From NCBI GenBank assembly GCA_002297045.1, contig DBJE01000013.1, positions 124,001 through 188,000 of the forward strand: DNA of 64,000 nucleotides. Reading direction: 5' to 3'. Below are positions 33,395 through 42,935 of the stretch, piece after piece; position 1 is the stretch's first letter; the number at the start of each line of letters is the position of its first letter. Both the position numbers and the translations under genes were made by a program. The DNA is from Caryophanales bacterium UBA784 (GTDB lineage: Bacteria; Bacillota_I; Bacilli_A; RFN20; CAG-288). Under the pieces are notes generated by a model, which did no database searches, was not told the DNA's origin, and worked only from the letters and a program-made list of their open reading frames with translations.

Positions 33395-36314
33395 CGTAGT
33401 TGACGGAATTGCCAGTATGCGGATACTTCTTGGTGAATTCCTTGTTCTTCTTAAACGTTTTTCGCTTCTTGCGCCTTTCCCGTGCTTCCTTGGAGCCGGA
33501 ATGGGCGATAATCTTAAATCCGCGCTTGATGGCATAGCCGGCAAGACCGGTAATCTTGTCTTCCGCTCTTCTCCTGTCTGTCCTTTCCGGATGATCACGG
33601 ACTAGGTGGATGGCATCAAACTGGCAGCGGGTCGTGCAGATACCGCAGCCGATGCATTTGTTTGGATCGACGATTGAGGCTCCGCACTCAAGACAGCGGG
33701 CGGTCTCTTTTTTCACCTGTTCCTCGGTGAAGGTGCCATGTCCGTCACGGAAGCTCCTCTTCTGGTCGAAGGAAGTATCGTTGTTCTTTACTTCCTCTCT
33801 TCCGGCATGGTCATAGTCGTCAAGCTGAATGTCAAACTTATTGAATTCGACAAAATACCGGCGGTCCCGCCCAATTGTCCTAGAGGCATTCTCATGGACA
33901 TGGCGGTGAAGACTTTCTGCGGCTTCATGCCCTTGGGCAATGGCGTTGATGACAAACTTCGGACCGGTATAGACATCTCCCCCGACGAAGATGTCCGGAT
34001 CAGCAGTCTGATAGGTGAACTTATCGGCAAGAGGATAGTTGCCATGCCAATAGGTGACCTTTGTCCCCTTTAATAGATCTCCATAGACAATCGTCTGACC
34101 GATGGCGAAGATAAGATGTTTGCAGGGAAGTGTCCTTGTCCTGTTTTCGTCATAGAGAGGAGAGAACTTCTTCGTCTCCGGATCGATGACCCGGATGCAC
34201 TTCTTCAGGATGATTCCGGAAACATGGCCGTTTTCATCGACTAGGACTTCCTTAGGACCCCAGCTAGGCTGAATCCTGACATTTTCCTCTCTTGCTTCGG
34301 CAATTTCCTCTTTGCTTGCCGGCCTGATGTCTTCACTTTCCAGGCAACACCTGGTAACACTTGCGGCATGGAACCGGTGAGCGGTACGGGCGCAGTCGAT
34401 GGCGACATTTCCTCCGCCGATGACGACGACATCCCCGCCAAGGACTTGGTTCTGGTTTTCGCTGGCCTGATGGAGGAAGTCGACGGCAATCCTTGTGCCT
34501 TCTGCCCTATCGTTCTTTACGCCAGGACGTTTGCCGCCCTGGCAGCCGATAGCCACATAGAAAGCCTTGTAACCCTGTTTCTTTAATTCGTCAATCGTCA
34601 CGTCTTTTCCGACTTCTGTGTTGCAACGGATTTCAACGCCAAGTTTCTTCAGAACATCGATTTCCGCATCGATGACATTTTTCTCAAGCTTATAGGAAGG
34701 AATTCCGTATCTCCTCCTACCGCCAGGAAGCTTTGCCTTTTCAAAGACAGTCGGGCGGTAGCCCATGACGGCAAGATAGTAGGCGCAGCTAAGTCCGGCA
34801 GGACCGGCTCCGATGATGGCAATCTTTTCCTCCCATTCTCCGTTCACCTTGGCAATGACCTTATCTGGGATATAACGGTCCTTTTCATTGATTTCCTTGT
34901 TGGCGAGGAATTTCTTTACTTCATCGATGGCGACAGCCTTATCGATGGTTCCTCTCGTACAGGCGCTTTCGCACTTGCGGTTACATACCCGTCCGCAGAC
35001 GGCCGGGAAAGGATTCTCCTTTTTAATCAGGGCAAGAGCTTCTCTGTACCGCCCCTGGCTAGCCCTCTTTAAATAGGCTTCGACTGGGACATGGGCCGGA
35101 CAGGCAACCTTGCAAGGTGCCGTTCCGCTCTTGTAGGTGTTATAACGTGCGGTATCCCGGTAGTTCTCATCCCAGGCATATTTGCCCCAGTGGATTTTAT
35201 CCGGAAGTGGAGCCTTAGGATATTGCCTTGGCCCTTCCTTGGTGCAGAGTTTCTGCCCTAACTTGACGGCACCGGCAGGGCAGGACTCAACGCAGTAGCC
35301 ACAGGCTACGCAGTTTTTCGGATCGACCTTTGCCGTATAAGAGGAACGAGACCTGTTTGGAGTGTTATATAAAAGGGAGGTCCGTAAGGCATTACAGATT
35401 TTCACATCGCAGTTGCAGATATCGAAAATGTGGTCTTCCCCATCGATATTCGTGATTTGGTGAACAAAGCCGTTTTCTTCTGATTTTTTGAGGATGTCTA
35501 ATGCTTCTTCTTTGTCGATGTATCTTGCCCGTCCTGTTTCCACGGCATAGTCGGCCCTGTCACCGACCTGGATGCACCAGTCTTTCGGATCATCAGCACA
35601 GCCTTCTCCAAGCCTTGTACGGGAATAACGGCAGGAGCAGAGACCGGCCGAAAGATGACCGTCGTACTTTTTCAGCCAGTAGGAAATCTTTTCCAGTTTT
35701 ACGGCTTCGTTATTGCTGTCGATTGCTTTTTCCACTGGGATGACATGCCTACCTATGCCGTTGCCGCCAGGACGGACCATGGAAGTAATCTTCTCGAGTG
35801 GCAGGAAAGTCCTCCGTTCGAAGAAAGAGGCAACTGCAGGATTCTTGTCTACACGGTCTATTGTGGAATTGAATAGTTCAGCAGAGCCGGGAACGAAATA
35901 AGAGACACGATATCGTTTTTCTTTCGGTGCATCCTTTATCGGACCATCGTCATTATAATGGTCTCCATAGTCGTATTCGATTAAGCCATGGGTGCAAAGA
36001 AGTTCTAGATTTTCCTTGAAATCAAGAGGGGAGAATTCCTTTTTATTTTTTTCATAAAGCTGTTCGAAGGTATACCATTTTCTTTGCTTCCTTCTAAGGA
36101 CGATGTCAGCCTCTTTCTCCGTGATGATTTCCCGTAATCCCCAGAATTCCGGATCCTTAGTTTTTACGCCAGGGATTTTCGTTGCGACATTATCGGTAAT
36201 CCTGCGTCCGAGCTTACAAAGCTTCTTAAAATAACGTTCTTCATCCTTGTTCTTCGGCTTTGCATTTTCGTACTTGGATATCGTCTCAGGATTAATCTTA
36301 TATTGTTCAGGCAT
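33387..36314 (-). CDS. Large iron-sulfur flavoprotein oxidoreductase (NfnB/GltD-like fusion)
   Basis: 975 residues in several parts. Residues 1-220: a charged, helical, DNA-binding-like region without cysteine clusters. 224-310: a cysteine region (CSC at 226-228, C239, C247, then CNC at 300-302 and C307). 331-347: a ferredoxin motif CVACGYCVESC. 400-455: the two-cluster GltD/NfnB-type entry domain (C401, C405, C440, C444, C448, C452). From 497: an FAD domain (IIGAGPAGLSCAYYLA) with a nested NAD(P)H domain (VVIGGGNVAIDCART). The C-terminus has a further ferredoxin motif (CIGCGICTTRC). It should move electrons between NAD(P)H and a partner. It sits between hypB (3-bp gap) and hypA (8-bp overlap). 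Confidence 0.85.
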   Translation of the reverse strand: MPEQYKINPETISKYENAKPKNKDEERYFKKLCKLGRRITDNVATKIPGVKTKDPEFWGLREIITEKEADIVLRRKQRKWYTFEQLYEKNKKEFSPLDFKENLELLCTHGLIEYDYGDHYNDDGPIKDAPKEKRYRVSYFVPGSAELFNSTIDRVDKNPAVASFFERRTFLPLEKITSMVRPGGNGIGRHVIPVEKAIDSNNEAVKLEKISYWLKKYDGHLSAGLCSCRYSRTRLGEGCADDPKDWCIQVGDRADYAVETGRARYIDKEEALDILKKSEENGFVHQITNIDGEDHIFDICNCDVKICNALRTSLLYNTPNRSRSSYTAKVDPKNCVACGYCVESCPAGAVKLGQKLCTKEGPRQYPKAPLPDKIHWGKYAWDENYRDTARYNTYKSGTAPCKVACPAHVPVEAYLKRASQGRYREALALIKKENPFPAVCGRVCNRKCESACTRGTIDKAVAIDEVKKFLANKEINEKDRYIPDKVIAKVNGEWEEKIAIIGAGPAGLSCAYYLAVMGYRPTVFEKAKLPGGRRRYGIPSYKLEKNVIDAEIDVLKKLGVEIRCNTEVGKDVTIDELKKQGYKAFYVAIGCQGGKRPGVKNDRAEGTRIAVDFLHQASENQNQVLGGDVVVIGGGNVAIDCARTAHRFHAASVTRCCLESEDIRPASKEEIAEAREENVRIQPSWGPKEVLVDENGHVSGIILKKCIRVIDPETKKFSPLYDENRTRTLPCKHLIFAIGQTIVYGDLLKGTKVTYWHGNYPLADKFTYQTADPDIFVGGDVYTGPKFVINAIAQGHEAAESLHRHVHENASRTIGRDRRYFVEFNKFDIQLDDYDHAGREEVKNNDTSFDQKRSFRDGHGTFTEEQVKKETARCLECGASIVDPNKCIGCGICTTRCQFDAIHLVRDHPERTDRRRAEDKITGLAGYAIKRGFKIIAHSGSKEARERRKKRKTFKKNKEFTKKYPHTGNSVNYDA

Positions 36315-36317
36315 AAG

Positions 36318-36989
36318 TTATCTTTTCCACCTTTCGATTTTCTCTTCCCTGAATTTAGCTAATTCATCCCTTCCTTCTCCGGTTTTTGCCGAAATCTTCC
36401 TGATTACTGATTTTGGATTGCGCTCTTTAATCCATTTTTCAGCATTCTCATAGGAGAAGTCGAAGTAGTCCTTGGTATCCCTTTTAGTGATGACGACTAA
36501 GTCAGCCTTCTGGAACATCAGCGGATATTTTTCCGGTTTGTCATCTCCTTCCGGTAAAGAGAGAAGAGCCCTGTTATAACAGGCACCGGTATCAAATTCT
36601 GCCGGGCAGACAAGGTTTCCGACGTTTTCCAGAATGAGGAAGTCGAAGTGTTTCCCTTCTAAGGAATCCCTTGCCTCTTTTGTCCTATCTGCATCAAGAT
36701 GGCACCTTCCGCCCGTATGGACCTGAAGGGATTCGCATCCGGTTTTTTCCGATACGGATATGGCATCGATGGAGGAATCAATGTCCGCCTCCCTTACTCC
36801 GATGGAGTATTTCTTTTTCCTTTTGTTTATCAGGGAAATCAGTAGAGTGGTTTTCCCTGCACCCGGAGAAGACCTGACGTTAAGAAGGAAAGTCCCCGTC
36901 TTTTTTAGTTCAGTCCGAAGTGAATCGGCTTCTTTGCTATTTGGTCCAAATACGCTTTCGTGGACTTCAATTACCTTTGGTTGATTCAT
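36318..36989 (-). CDS. hypB: Nickel-inserting GTPase HypB
   Basis: A GTPase powering nickel transfer from HypA. The start at 36989 has GGAGG (36997-37001) 7 bases upstream, giving 223 residues. P-loop SSPGAGKTT (about 40-48), ADIDSSIDA, the metal site GGRCHLDA (Cys96, His97), ENVGNLVCPAEFD (Cys128) and the TKRD guanine motif are all present. No N-terminal histidine-rich store. First gene of the operon. Between 36990 and 37147 there is a small inverted repeat TTAGC/GCTAA near 37080-37094 but no gene. Confidence 0.94.
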   Translation of the reverse strand: MNQPKVIEVHESVFGPNSKEADSLRTELKKTGTFLLNVRSSPGAGKTTLLISLINKRKKKYSIGVREADIDSSIDAISVSEKTGCESLQVHTGGRCHLDADRTKEARDSLEGKHFDFLILENVGNLVCPAEFDTGACYNRALLSLPEGDDKPEKYPLMFQKADLVVITKRDTKDYFDFSYENAEKWIKERNPKSVIRKISAKTGEGRDELAKFREEKIERWKR

Positions 36990-37147
36990 TAAGGAGCCTC
37001 CATTCCATAATTTCCTATTCCCATAATCATAGCAGAAGTTAAGAAACTTCACTAGTAGAATTAACAAAGGAAGCGATAATTAGCTAAGGCTAACATAATA
37101 AATAAAGTGTCCATCACAATTACGTTATAGAAAATGCTTCTTGTTTT

Positions 37148-37540
37148 CTAAAGCCTTCTCTTTAAGGGAATGTGCTGGATAGTGTCCCTTATTGAATGAG
37201 CCAGTATGGAAAAGATAGGCCCATATTGGATATTGCCGCTATTGTCTTTTAGGCGGAAGGTCGGCATTCCGACAAGCATTCCCTTTTCGTTGAACAGTCC
37301 TTCCCTTCTGTTTCCTTTGATTATCGTCATATCGGATTGCATGACTACTCTCTCTTTTCCCTCAATAAGAATGCGGACAGGAGGAATACCGATTATTCCT
37401 TCCGTAGAACTTAGGCCATGGTTAAGAGCGTTTCCTATGGCGAATACTTTTTTTCCCGACTGCAAGTCGCTGACACGCTTGGTGGCTTCCGGGCAATCCT
37501 TCGTGGGAGCATCTGTTCCCTTAAGGGCGGCCCTGGACAA
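37148..37540 (-). pseudogene. Trypsin-like (HtrA/DegP) protease fragment without active-site serine
   Basis: The 130-residue frame matches only the second half of an S1C protease: a SGKKVFAIGNALNHGLSSTEG segment (normally GxxVxAIGNPxG...TxGII) followed by QSDMTIIKGNRREGLFN, where the family has QTDAAINPGNSGGPLxN. The catalytic serine loop is destroyed and the His/Asp half is missing. Read as a decayed gene, though a pseudo-protease domain is possible. Confidence 0.6.
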
Positions 37541-37867
37541 TGATTGCCACCTTTTAAGTCCACCCCTTTCACGCCTTTCTCAGGGACCCTTGGGTCCGCT
37601 TTTCCACTTAATGAGGGAGGGTGGCTATCCCCCATCTTTCGGAAAGCATGGTCTTTCCGTCGGCTTTCCTTACGCATAATAGAAGGCTGTGGCAGTAACG
37701 GAGGAATGTGTTCTTGTTCTCACCTGCCACAAGCGGGAGCCCTATCGTCGTCCTGGCGAGAATCAGATCAAGGAGCTTCTGGAACTCTTATATCTGTCGG
37801 CGCCTTTTTTCTAATATTAAAAATCCATCATAAGATGACCGATAAAGTAAATCGGTGTTTTTAAGTA

Positions 37868-37894
37868 GGATAGGCCACCGGTCCTGGCCTATCC
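37868..37894. repeat. Perfect 10-bp inverted repeat
   Basis: GGATAGGCCA (37868-37877) and TGGCCTATCC (37885-37894) around CCGGTCC. No T-run on the plus side and only a weak one on the minus side. The surrounding 37541-38146 has no gene I can support. Confidence 0.5.
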
Positions 37895-38146
37895 GGGAGC
37901 CAAGGCAAAGCCGTTGTTTCCGTCAAAATCCATGTGGATGCAATTGCTATTATCATCGATGTCAATGGTCTTAACTACTTGCTCTATAGATGTCGTCTCC
38001 CAATTCAGACAATCGGGTTATTCACTTTTTTCTTTGATTTTACTCACGGAATTATCTTCAACAAAGCATGCACAGTCGTAAGAATCATCCCCGCAAGGGT
38101 AATTCTGCGGATACGTCCTGCCCAGCAAAAAGCAGTGAAAAAAACT

Positions 38147-38590
38147 TTAAAGGAGCAGAATTCCTCGGTAATTGCTTCCGTAGGCCCAGCTTTTGTAAGA
38201 ACTATAATGTATCATCTCTTCTCCTTCCGTATCGATCTTCTGAATCCTTAGATTCCATATTCCGATGTTGTCCTGATCTTTATCGTCAATATCGCAGATA
38301 TAGGCACTAACATAATAATGGGAAAGGGTAGTAACCAAGTCGTCTGCTACTGTTGGAATAAAACGTATGACTAATCCTTCGTCGAATTCAGACTCATCGC
38401 CGACTCCACAGGAAAGACTGTAGAAAACAAACTCTCCGCTATAATTTCTAATCAGATTTCGGACATCGTCCATAAAATCCGGAATTTCAGAAGCAATGTT
38501 TTGGGCAAACATGCCATAGACTCCTTCCTCATCTTTGGCCTCAACCTTTTCGAAAAAAGAAGAGAATGTTTCTACGATGACATCCTCCAA
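38147..38590 (-). pseudogene. DUF5104-like lipoprotein, 5' truncated
   Basis: The frame reads TFSSFFEKVEAKDEEGVYGMFA and later YICDIDDKDQDNIGIWNLRI, the layout of DUF5104 lipoproteins of Firmicutes, in which a disordered, lipidated N-terminus precedes this domain. Here the signal and linker are absent: the frame begins at a TTG with no ribosome site, and a stop lies about 60 bp upstream. The body is intact to its natural end. Likely a remnant. Confidence 0.5.
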
Positions 38591-38663
38591 ACGTTTCGTA
38601 TATTAGCAGAACGTTGAAAGGACTAGCCTAGGAACTGCCCGAAGAACAATCAGGGGTCTTGTC

Positions 38664-39157
38664 TTATTCATATTTGTCCTTCGTAATAAATTTTAACCGG
38701 AAAACGGAATCAGAGGGATCGTATATCCATCTTTCGCTTTCTACCACCCATCGTGAGTGAAACTTCTGTTCTAACATTTCATCAAAGGAGTCCCCATAAC
38801 CTAACGTGTCGAATCTGACCGTGTAGACTGCCTTCAGCTTCGTCGCATCGCTTAGCGTCTCATGGGCATAATCCGGGTCAAACCCGGTAATCCACCACTG
38901 CTTTGACAAGTAGCCGGCTGCCTTTGAGGGATCCCAGTTGATGATCTTCTTCCAGTTTTCCGAGTAGACCGATGTCCGGGTAGTAGACTTGAAGGGTCCT
39001 GTCTATGGCCAGCACTTTGTTGACGTACCAAAAGCTCGGAATTTCCAAGTCTCTTGTAGATTCCCCTTTCCCCGTCGTATCCGATCTCCCAATAGTCTCC
39101 CTTCCATCCCTGCATTCCCCTTTTTTTTAGTGTATAGATGAAACAGGGATAAAACAA
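38664..39157 (-). pseudogene. DUF4474-like gene with two frameshifts
   Basis: Three minus-strand frames join into one protein. Frame 1 from the 39115 ATG (MQGWKGDYWEIGYDGERGIY) runs to about 39030. Frame 2 (FWYVNKVLAIDRTLQVYYP) runs to about 38975. Frame 3 (VYSENWKKIINWDPSKAAGY, then LSKQWWITGFDPDYAHETL) runs to the stop at 38664. The EIG-x-Y start and the WWITGF-x-P block are hallmarks of the DUF4474 family. The two shifts make the gene non-functional unless they are sequencing errors. Confidence 0.62.
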
Positions 39158-39251
39158 TTAGCAATAAGACAGAAAGTGGCATCTATGTATTCTTTGATAC
39201 GGAATATGTGCTTAAAAAGGGGGCGGTAGTTTTGTCAGCCTCTGAATGATA

Positions 39252-40703
39252 TTAGGCTGCCTGAGCGTCCATTGCCGCAAAGGACTCCTTCTGCCTGTGG
39301 AGGATGACGGGAATATAGATTAGGCAGACGATGACCCAGGAAATCGGGAACGTGGCAAAGAGCCAGAAGATGGTGTGGAAGAAATCCAAAGGGAAGAGCG
39401 TGTAAAGGAAAAGAATCCGGCTCCCGGTAACGCCAAGAAGGATGATGACTGCCGGGGAAACCGAATGTTTCCTTCCGCGCAGATAATTGCTGTCGACTAC
39501 CCTAAAGCCATCAAGAACCTGGGAAGTAATCCTGATTTTCCTTCTTTCCTGTCCGGCGAGGATGGCGCTTTCCTGGTTGACGACCTCTCCTTCCTGTGTT
39601 TTGGTCAGAAACACCTGCAGGAGTTGCTTGGAGAACACCATGGAAAAAAAGGATGCCGTTAAAGTGAATATCCTCATCCAGATTTGGCTGTACCAGAATA
39701 CCTTCTTGATGTTCTCCTTTTTCTTTGCCCCAAAGTTCTGTCCGACAAAGGAGATGCAGGCTGATGCACAGGCATCGCAGAGGGCAAAGATATAGTTTTC
39801 AATGGTGTTGGATGCGGCAGAACCGGCCACGATTTCATCATCACTGATGACAACGCCACCTAAAGTCAATCCATGGATTGTGTAAAGCGAGGATTGGATA
39901 AGGACGTTAGGGATTCCAAAGCCTAAGCCCTGAATTCCGGAAGGAATACCGATTTTCAGAATTTCTTCAATCGTTTTTCTGTCTGGCTTAATCTCGCTGA
40001 AGGTAAGACGGGCAAAGCCTTTCTTGTTGAAATAAAGAATGACTGTGACAAGGATGGCAGAAAGTGCCTCGCTTAAGACTGTGGCGTAGGCAACACCAGC
40101 CACATCCCTTTTTCCGTAAATGACAAAAAGAAGGTCAGCGACGATGTTGATTACTCCCGATGAGGCAAGGACATAGAGAGGACGGCGGGAATCGCCAAGC
40201 CCCATCCTTAACTGGGAACCAAAGTCGTAAATCATCAGGAAAGGCATCCCGATAAAATAAATATGAAGATAGGTAATCGAATTCTGCAGAATGTCAGCGG
40301 GCGTATTCCTCCAGTTTAAAAGGACAGGGGTCCTAAAATATCCGACTATGGCAACAAGGATTCCGGTGACAATGGCGAGGAAGTAGGAATTCCCCATGAT
40401 TCTGTGAGCCTGTTCCTTGTTATTTGAGCCACGGGCATTTCCTATTGCCACGTTTGATCCAAGGGTCATGGAGACGAAGACAGTGACGACAAGATTGATT
40501 AAGGCGGTATTGGAACCGATGGCGGACATCGAGTTAGAGCCGCCTCCGAAATTGGCGACGGTGAATAAATCGACGGTGGAGAAAAGAAGCTGTAAGATGG
40601 TCGAAAATGCCATTGGCAAGGCAAAAAGAGGGATTTTCCAGAAAAGGTTACCAGTGGTCAGGTCCCTTTCGGAGATAGATTTCTTCTTTTTAGTAAGTTC
40701 CAT
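39252..40703 (-). CDS. MATE-family multidrug/sodium antiporter
   Basis: A 483-residue exporter with about twelve membrane segments in two related halves. The N-terminus has FWKIPLFALPMAFSTILQLLF and a GSNTALINLVVTVF segment; the second half begins near IPSGIQGLGFGIPNVLIQSS. The loop between helices about 9 and 10 (residues 355-400) is longer and more basic than usual. MATE proteins use H+ or Na+ gradients to expel cationic drugs; the substrate here is unknown. Monocistronic. Confidence 0.88.
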   Translation of the reverse strand: MELTKKKKSISERDLTTGNLFWKIPLFALPMAFSTILQLLFSTVDLFTVANFGGGSNSMSAIGSNTALINLVVTVFVSMTLGSNVAIGNARGSNNKEQAHRIMGNSYFLAIVTGILVAIVGYFRTPVLLNWRNTPADILQNSITYLHIYFIGMPFLMIYDFGSQLRMGLGDSRRPLYVLASSGVINIVADLLFVIYGKRDVAGVAYATVLSEALSAILVTVILYFNKKGFARLTFSEIKPDRKTIEEILKIGIPSGIQGLGFGIPNVLIQSSLYTIHGLTLGGVVISDDEIVAGSAASNTIENYIFALCDACASACISFVGQNFGAKKKENIKKVFWYSQIWMRIFTLTASFFSMVFSKQLLQVFLTKTQEGEVVNQESAILAGQERRKIRITSQVLDGFRVVDSNYLRGRKHSVSPAVIILLGVTGSRILFLYTLFPLDFFHTIFWLFATFPISWVIVCLIYIPVILHRQKESFAAMDAQAA

Positions 40704-40903
40704 AAAACAAAGTTCTTTAGTGACTTGAATACTCTATTCCTTTTATTTTCCTTTCTTCTATAAAAGTGCTTACACGTTTGGACTAGAAATGGCACGGAAC
40801 CGATTCATTCCTTGTCTCTGTTTTTTTGATTCTCGCCTTCTCTTGCTAAAGTAGGAAAACAAATAGACTTTTCAGAAGAATTCGTAATGAAAATTAAGCA
40901 AAT

Positions 40904-40953
40904 TGTAAATTAATGTAAAATACATTTATTGGGACAAACTGCCGGAATATAAT
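40904..40953 (+). promoter_or_regulatory. Promoter of the ABC-2 exporter with upstream TGTAAA direct repeat
   Basis: TGTAAA at 40904-40909 and 40914-40919 (10-bp period). Then a -35-like TTTATT (40925-40930), 17 bp and TATAAT (40948-40953). The repeat ends 28 bp before the -10, where an OmpR/PhoB-family activator would sit. Confidence 0.55.
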
Positions 40954-40996
40954 TAATTGTAGACATTTTTTCTTTATTTGCCTACAGGAGGGATAA

Positions 40997-41908
40997 ATGA
41001 CAGGAATAATCGAAATCGAACACCTCTCTAAGTCTTTTGGTTCAGTCAAGGCGGTCGATGATTTAAGTCTTTCCGTACGGAAGGGGGAACTTTATGCTTT
41101 CCTTGGCGTCAATGGCGCAGGAAAGTCGACAACCATCAACATTCTTTGCGGTCAGCTGACAAAAGACACGGGAAAAATCTTTATTGACGGACATGACCTA
41201 GATTCCGGAAGGGCAGTGATTAAACGGAAGCTTGGGGTCGTTTTTCAGAATTCGGTACTCGATGCCCATCTATCGGTGTATGACAATTTAGCAAGCCGTG
41301 CCTCTCTTTATGGAATCAAGGGGCAGCAATTGAAAGACAGAATCGATGAACTTGCAAAGAGGCTTGACTTCTCCTCTCTGAGGAAGAGAACGGTTGGTAA
41401 GCTTTCCGGAGGCCAGAGACGGAGAATCGATGTTGCCCGTGCCCTTATCCATGAGCCGCAGATTCTTATTCTTGACGAGCCGACAACGGGACTTGATCCG
41501 CAGACACGGGTCAATCTTTGGAATGTCGTCCAGAACCTACGGCAAAAGAAAGAAAGGACGGTCTTTCTTACCACGCACTATAGGGAAGAGGCTGCGGATG
41601 CGGACTATGTCGTCATACTCGATTCGGGAAAGATTGCCGCTGAAGGAACGCCGGTGGAACTGAAGAACAAATATACTGGCGACTTTATTACCCTTTATAA
41701 TCAGAAGGAAGATTTGGTCAAGACTCTGAATCTCCCCTATGAAAAGAAAAAGGATTCGTTCCGTATCAGGGTTCCTTCGACTAAGGATGCCCGGAATCTT
41801 TTGATTGAGCATCCCGAAGTTTTCGATGATTTCGAAATCACGAAGGGAAAGAGGGATGATGTCTTTCTTGCTGTGACTGGTAAGAATCTGGAAGGAGGAA
41901 GGAAATGA
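40997..41908 (+). CDS. ABC-2 exporter ATPase
   Basis: A 303-residue ATPase of the DrrA/CcmA class: Walker A GVNGAGKST, signature LSGGQRRR, Walker B LILDEPTTGLD, H-loop TTHYREEA. About 70 extra C-terminal residues follow the ATPase core. ACAGGAGG precedes the ATG. It overlaps its permease gene by four bases. Likely exports an antibiotic, lipid or peptide; no self-resistance or biosynthesis genes are nearby to name it. Confidence 0.9.
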   Translation: MTGIIEIEHLSKSFGSVKAVDDLSLSVRKGELYAFLGVNGAGKSTTINILCGQLTKDTGKIFIDGHDLDSGRAVIKRKLGVVFQNSVLDAHLSVYDNLASRASLYGIKGQQLKDRIDELAKRLDFSSLRKRTVGKLSGGQRRRIDVARALIHEPQILILDEPTTGLDPQTRVNLWNVVQNLRQKKERTVFLTTHYREEAADADYVVILDSGKIAAEGTPVELKNKYTGDFITLYNQKEDLVKTLNLPYEKKKDSFRIRVPSTKDARNLLIEHPEVFDDFEITKGKRDDVFLAVTGKNLEGGRK

Positions 41909-42819
41909 ATACACTATTCTCTTTGACGAAGCGAAACGTCAAACTGTTTTTTAAAGATAAGGCTAGGTTCTTCACTTCGCTTATCACTCCTGTGATTCTG
42001 CTCGTTCTTTTTATTACCTTCTTAGGCGATATCTATAGAGATGGATTTAAAAACAATCTTGCTCAATTTCAGATTTCTGATAAACTGGTAAACGCCTTCG
42101 CCGGAGGACAGGTTGTCGCCTGCATCTTAGCTGTCTCCTGCGTGACCGTTGCCTTCTGCTCGAACTTCCTCATGGTTCAGGACAAAGTGACCGGAACAAT
42201 AAAGGATTTCACTTCTTCTCCGGCAAAGCCTTGGATTATTGCCCTGTCCTACTTCCTGGCCACGTTGATTTCTACCCTCTTTGTCTGTTACTTAGGCGCT
42301 GCCGCCTGCTTCATCTACCTCGCCGTCGTCGGATTCTATAGGACTGCCGTCGATGTCATCCTTCTCCTTGTCGACATTTTCCTTCTTACTCTCTTTGGTA
42401 CGGCCCTTTCCTCGTTGATTAACTTCTTCCTTTCCACCCAGGGACAGATCAGTGCGGTAGGAACCATTGTCTCCGCCGGGTACGGCTTTATCTGCGGTGC
42501 CTATAGGCCGATTAACTCTATGGGAAAAGGATTGCAGGTTTTCACTTCCTTCCTTCCCAATGTCTATGGGACCATCCTGACTAGACAGCACTGCCTTAAC
42601 GGTGCAAGGACTGCCCTGAAAGACGAAGGCGTCCCCCAGGTAGCAATCGATAAAATATCAGATTATTTCGACCTGAATTTCTATTTCTTCGACCATAAGG
42701 TTCCTTCCTATGCAAGGTACATCATCCTTATTTCCTCTATCCTTGTCTTAATTGCTGTTTACGTCGCTCTCAACTATATAAAGAGGCGTAAGAAGAAGTT
42801 TATCCGGCTGAAAAAATAG
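41905..42819 (+). CDS. ABC-2 exporter permease
   Basis: A 304-residue membrane partner. One helix near residues 22-40 is followed by an external loop of about 40 residues, then five further helices, typical for ABC-2 permeases, and a basic C-terminal tail. Family-like segments: FCSNFLMVQDKVTGTIKDF and a GYGFICGAYRPI turn. The terminator at 42836 closes the operon. Confidence 0.88.
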   Translation: MNTLFSLTKRNVKLFFKDKARFFTSLITPVILLVLFITFLGDIYRDGFKNNLAQFQISDKLVNAFAGGQVVACILAVSCVTVAFCSNFLMVQDKVTGTIKDFTSSPAKPWIIALSYFLATLISTLFVCYLGAAACFIYLAVVGFYRTAVDVILLLVDIFLLTLFGTALSSLINFFLSTQGQISAVGTIVSAGYGFICGAYRPINSMGKGLQVFTSFLPNVYGTILTRQHCLNGARTALKDEGVPQVAIDKISDYFDLNFYFFDHKVPSYARYIILISSILVLIAVYVALNYIKRRKKKFIRLKK

Positions 42820-42835
42820 TTTTGCTTCCTTCATT

Positions 42836-42872
42836 AAAAAAGGAGACCGATCCGACTGACGGTCTCCTTTTC
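42836..42872. terminator. Terminator of the ABC-2 operon
   Basis: AAAGGAGACCG pairs with CGGTCTCCTTT (about 42839-42849 and 42859-42869) with A-rich and T-rich flanks, so it can work from both sides. Confidence 0.8.
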
Positions 42873-42935
42873 CTTTGCATAGGGATTTCGTGAATCCTTC
42901 CTGTTCTTCTGAAGTCAGGAAAGACAGGGATTTCC

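Noticed and set aside
33047..36989. [NiFe]-hydrogenase maturation operon
   Set aside because: Only hypA and hypB are present; no hypCDEF and no hydrogenase subunits. The large protein lacks the L1/L2 nickel-binding CxxC motifs of hydrogenase.
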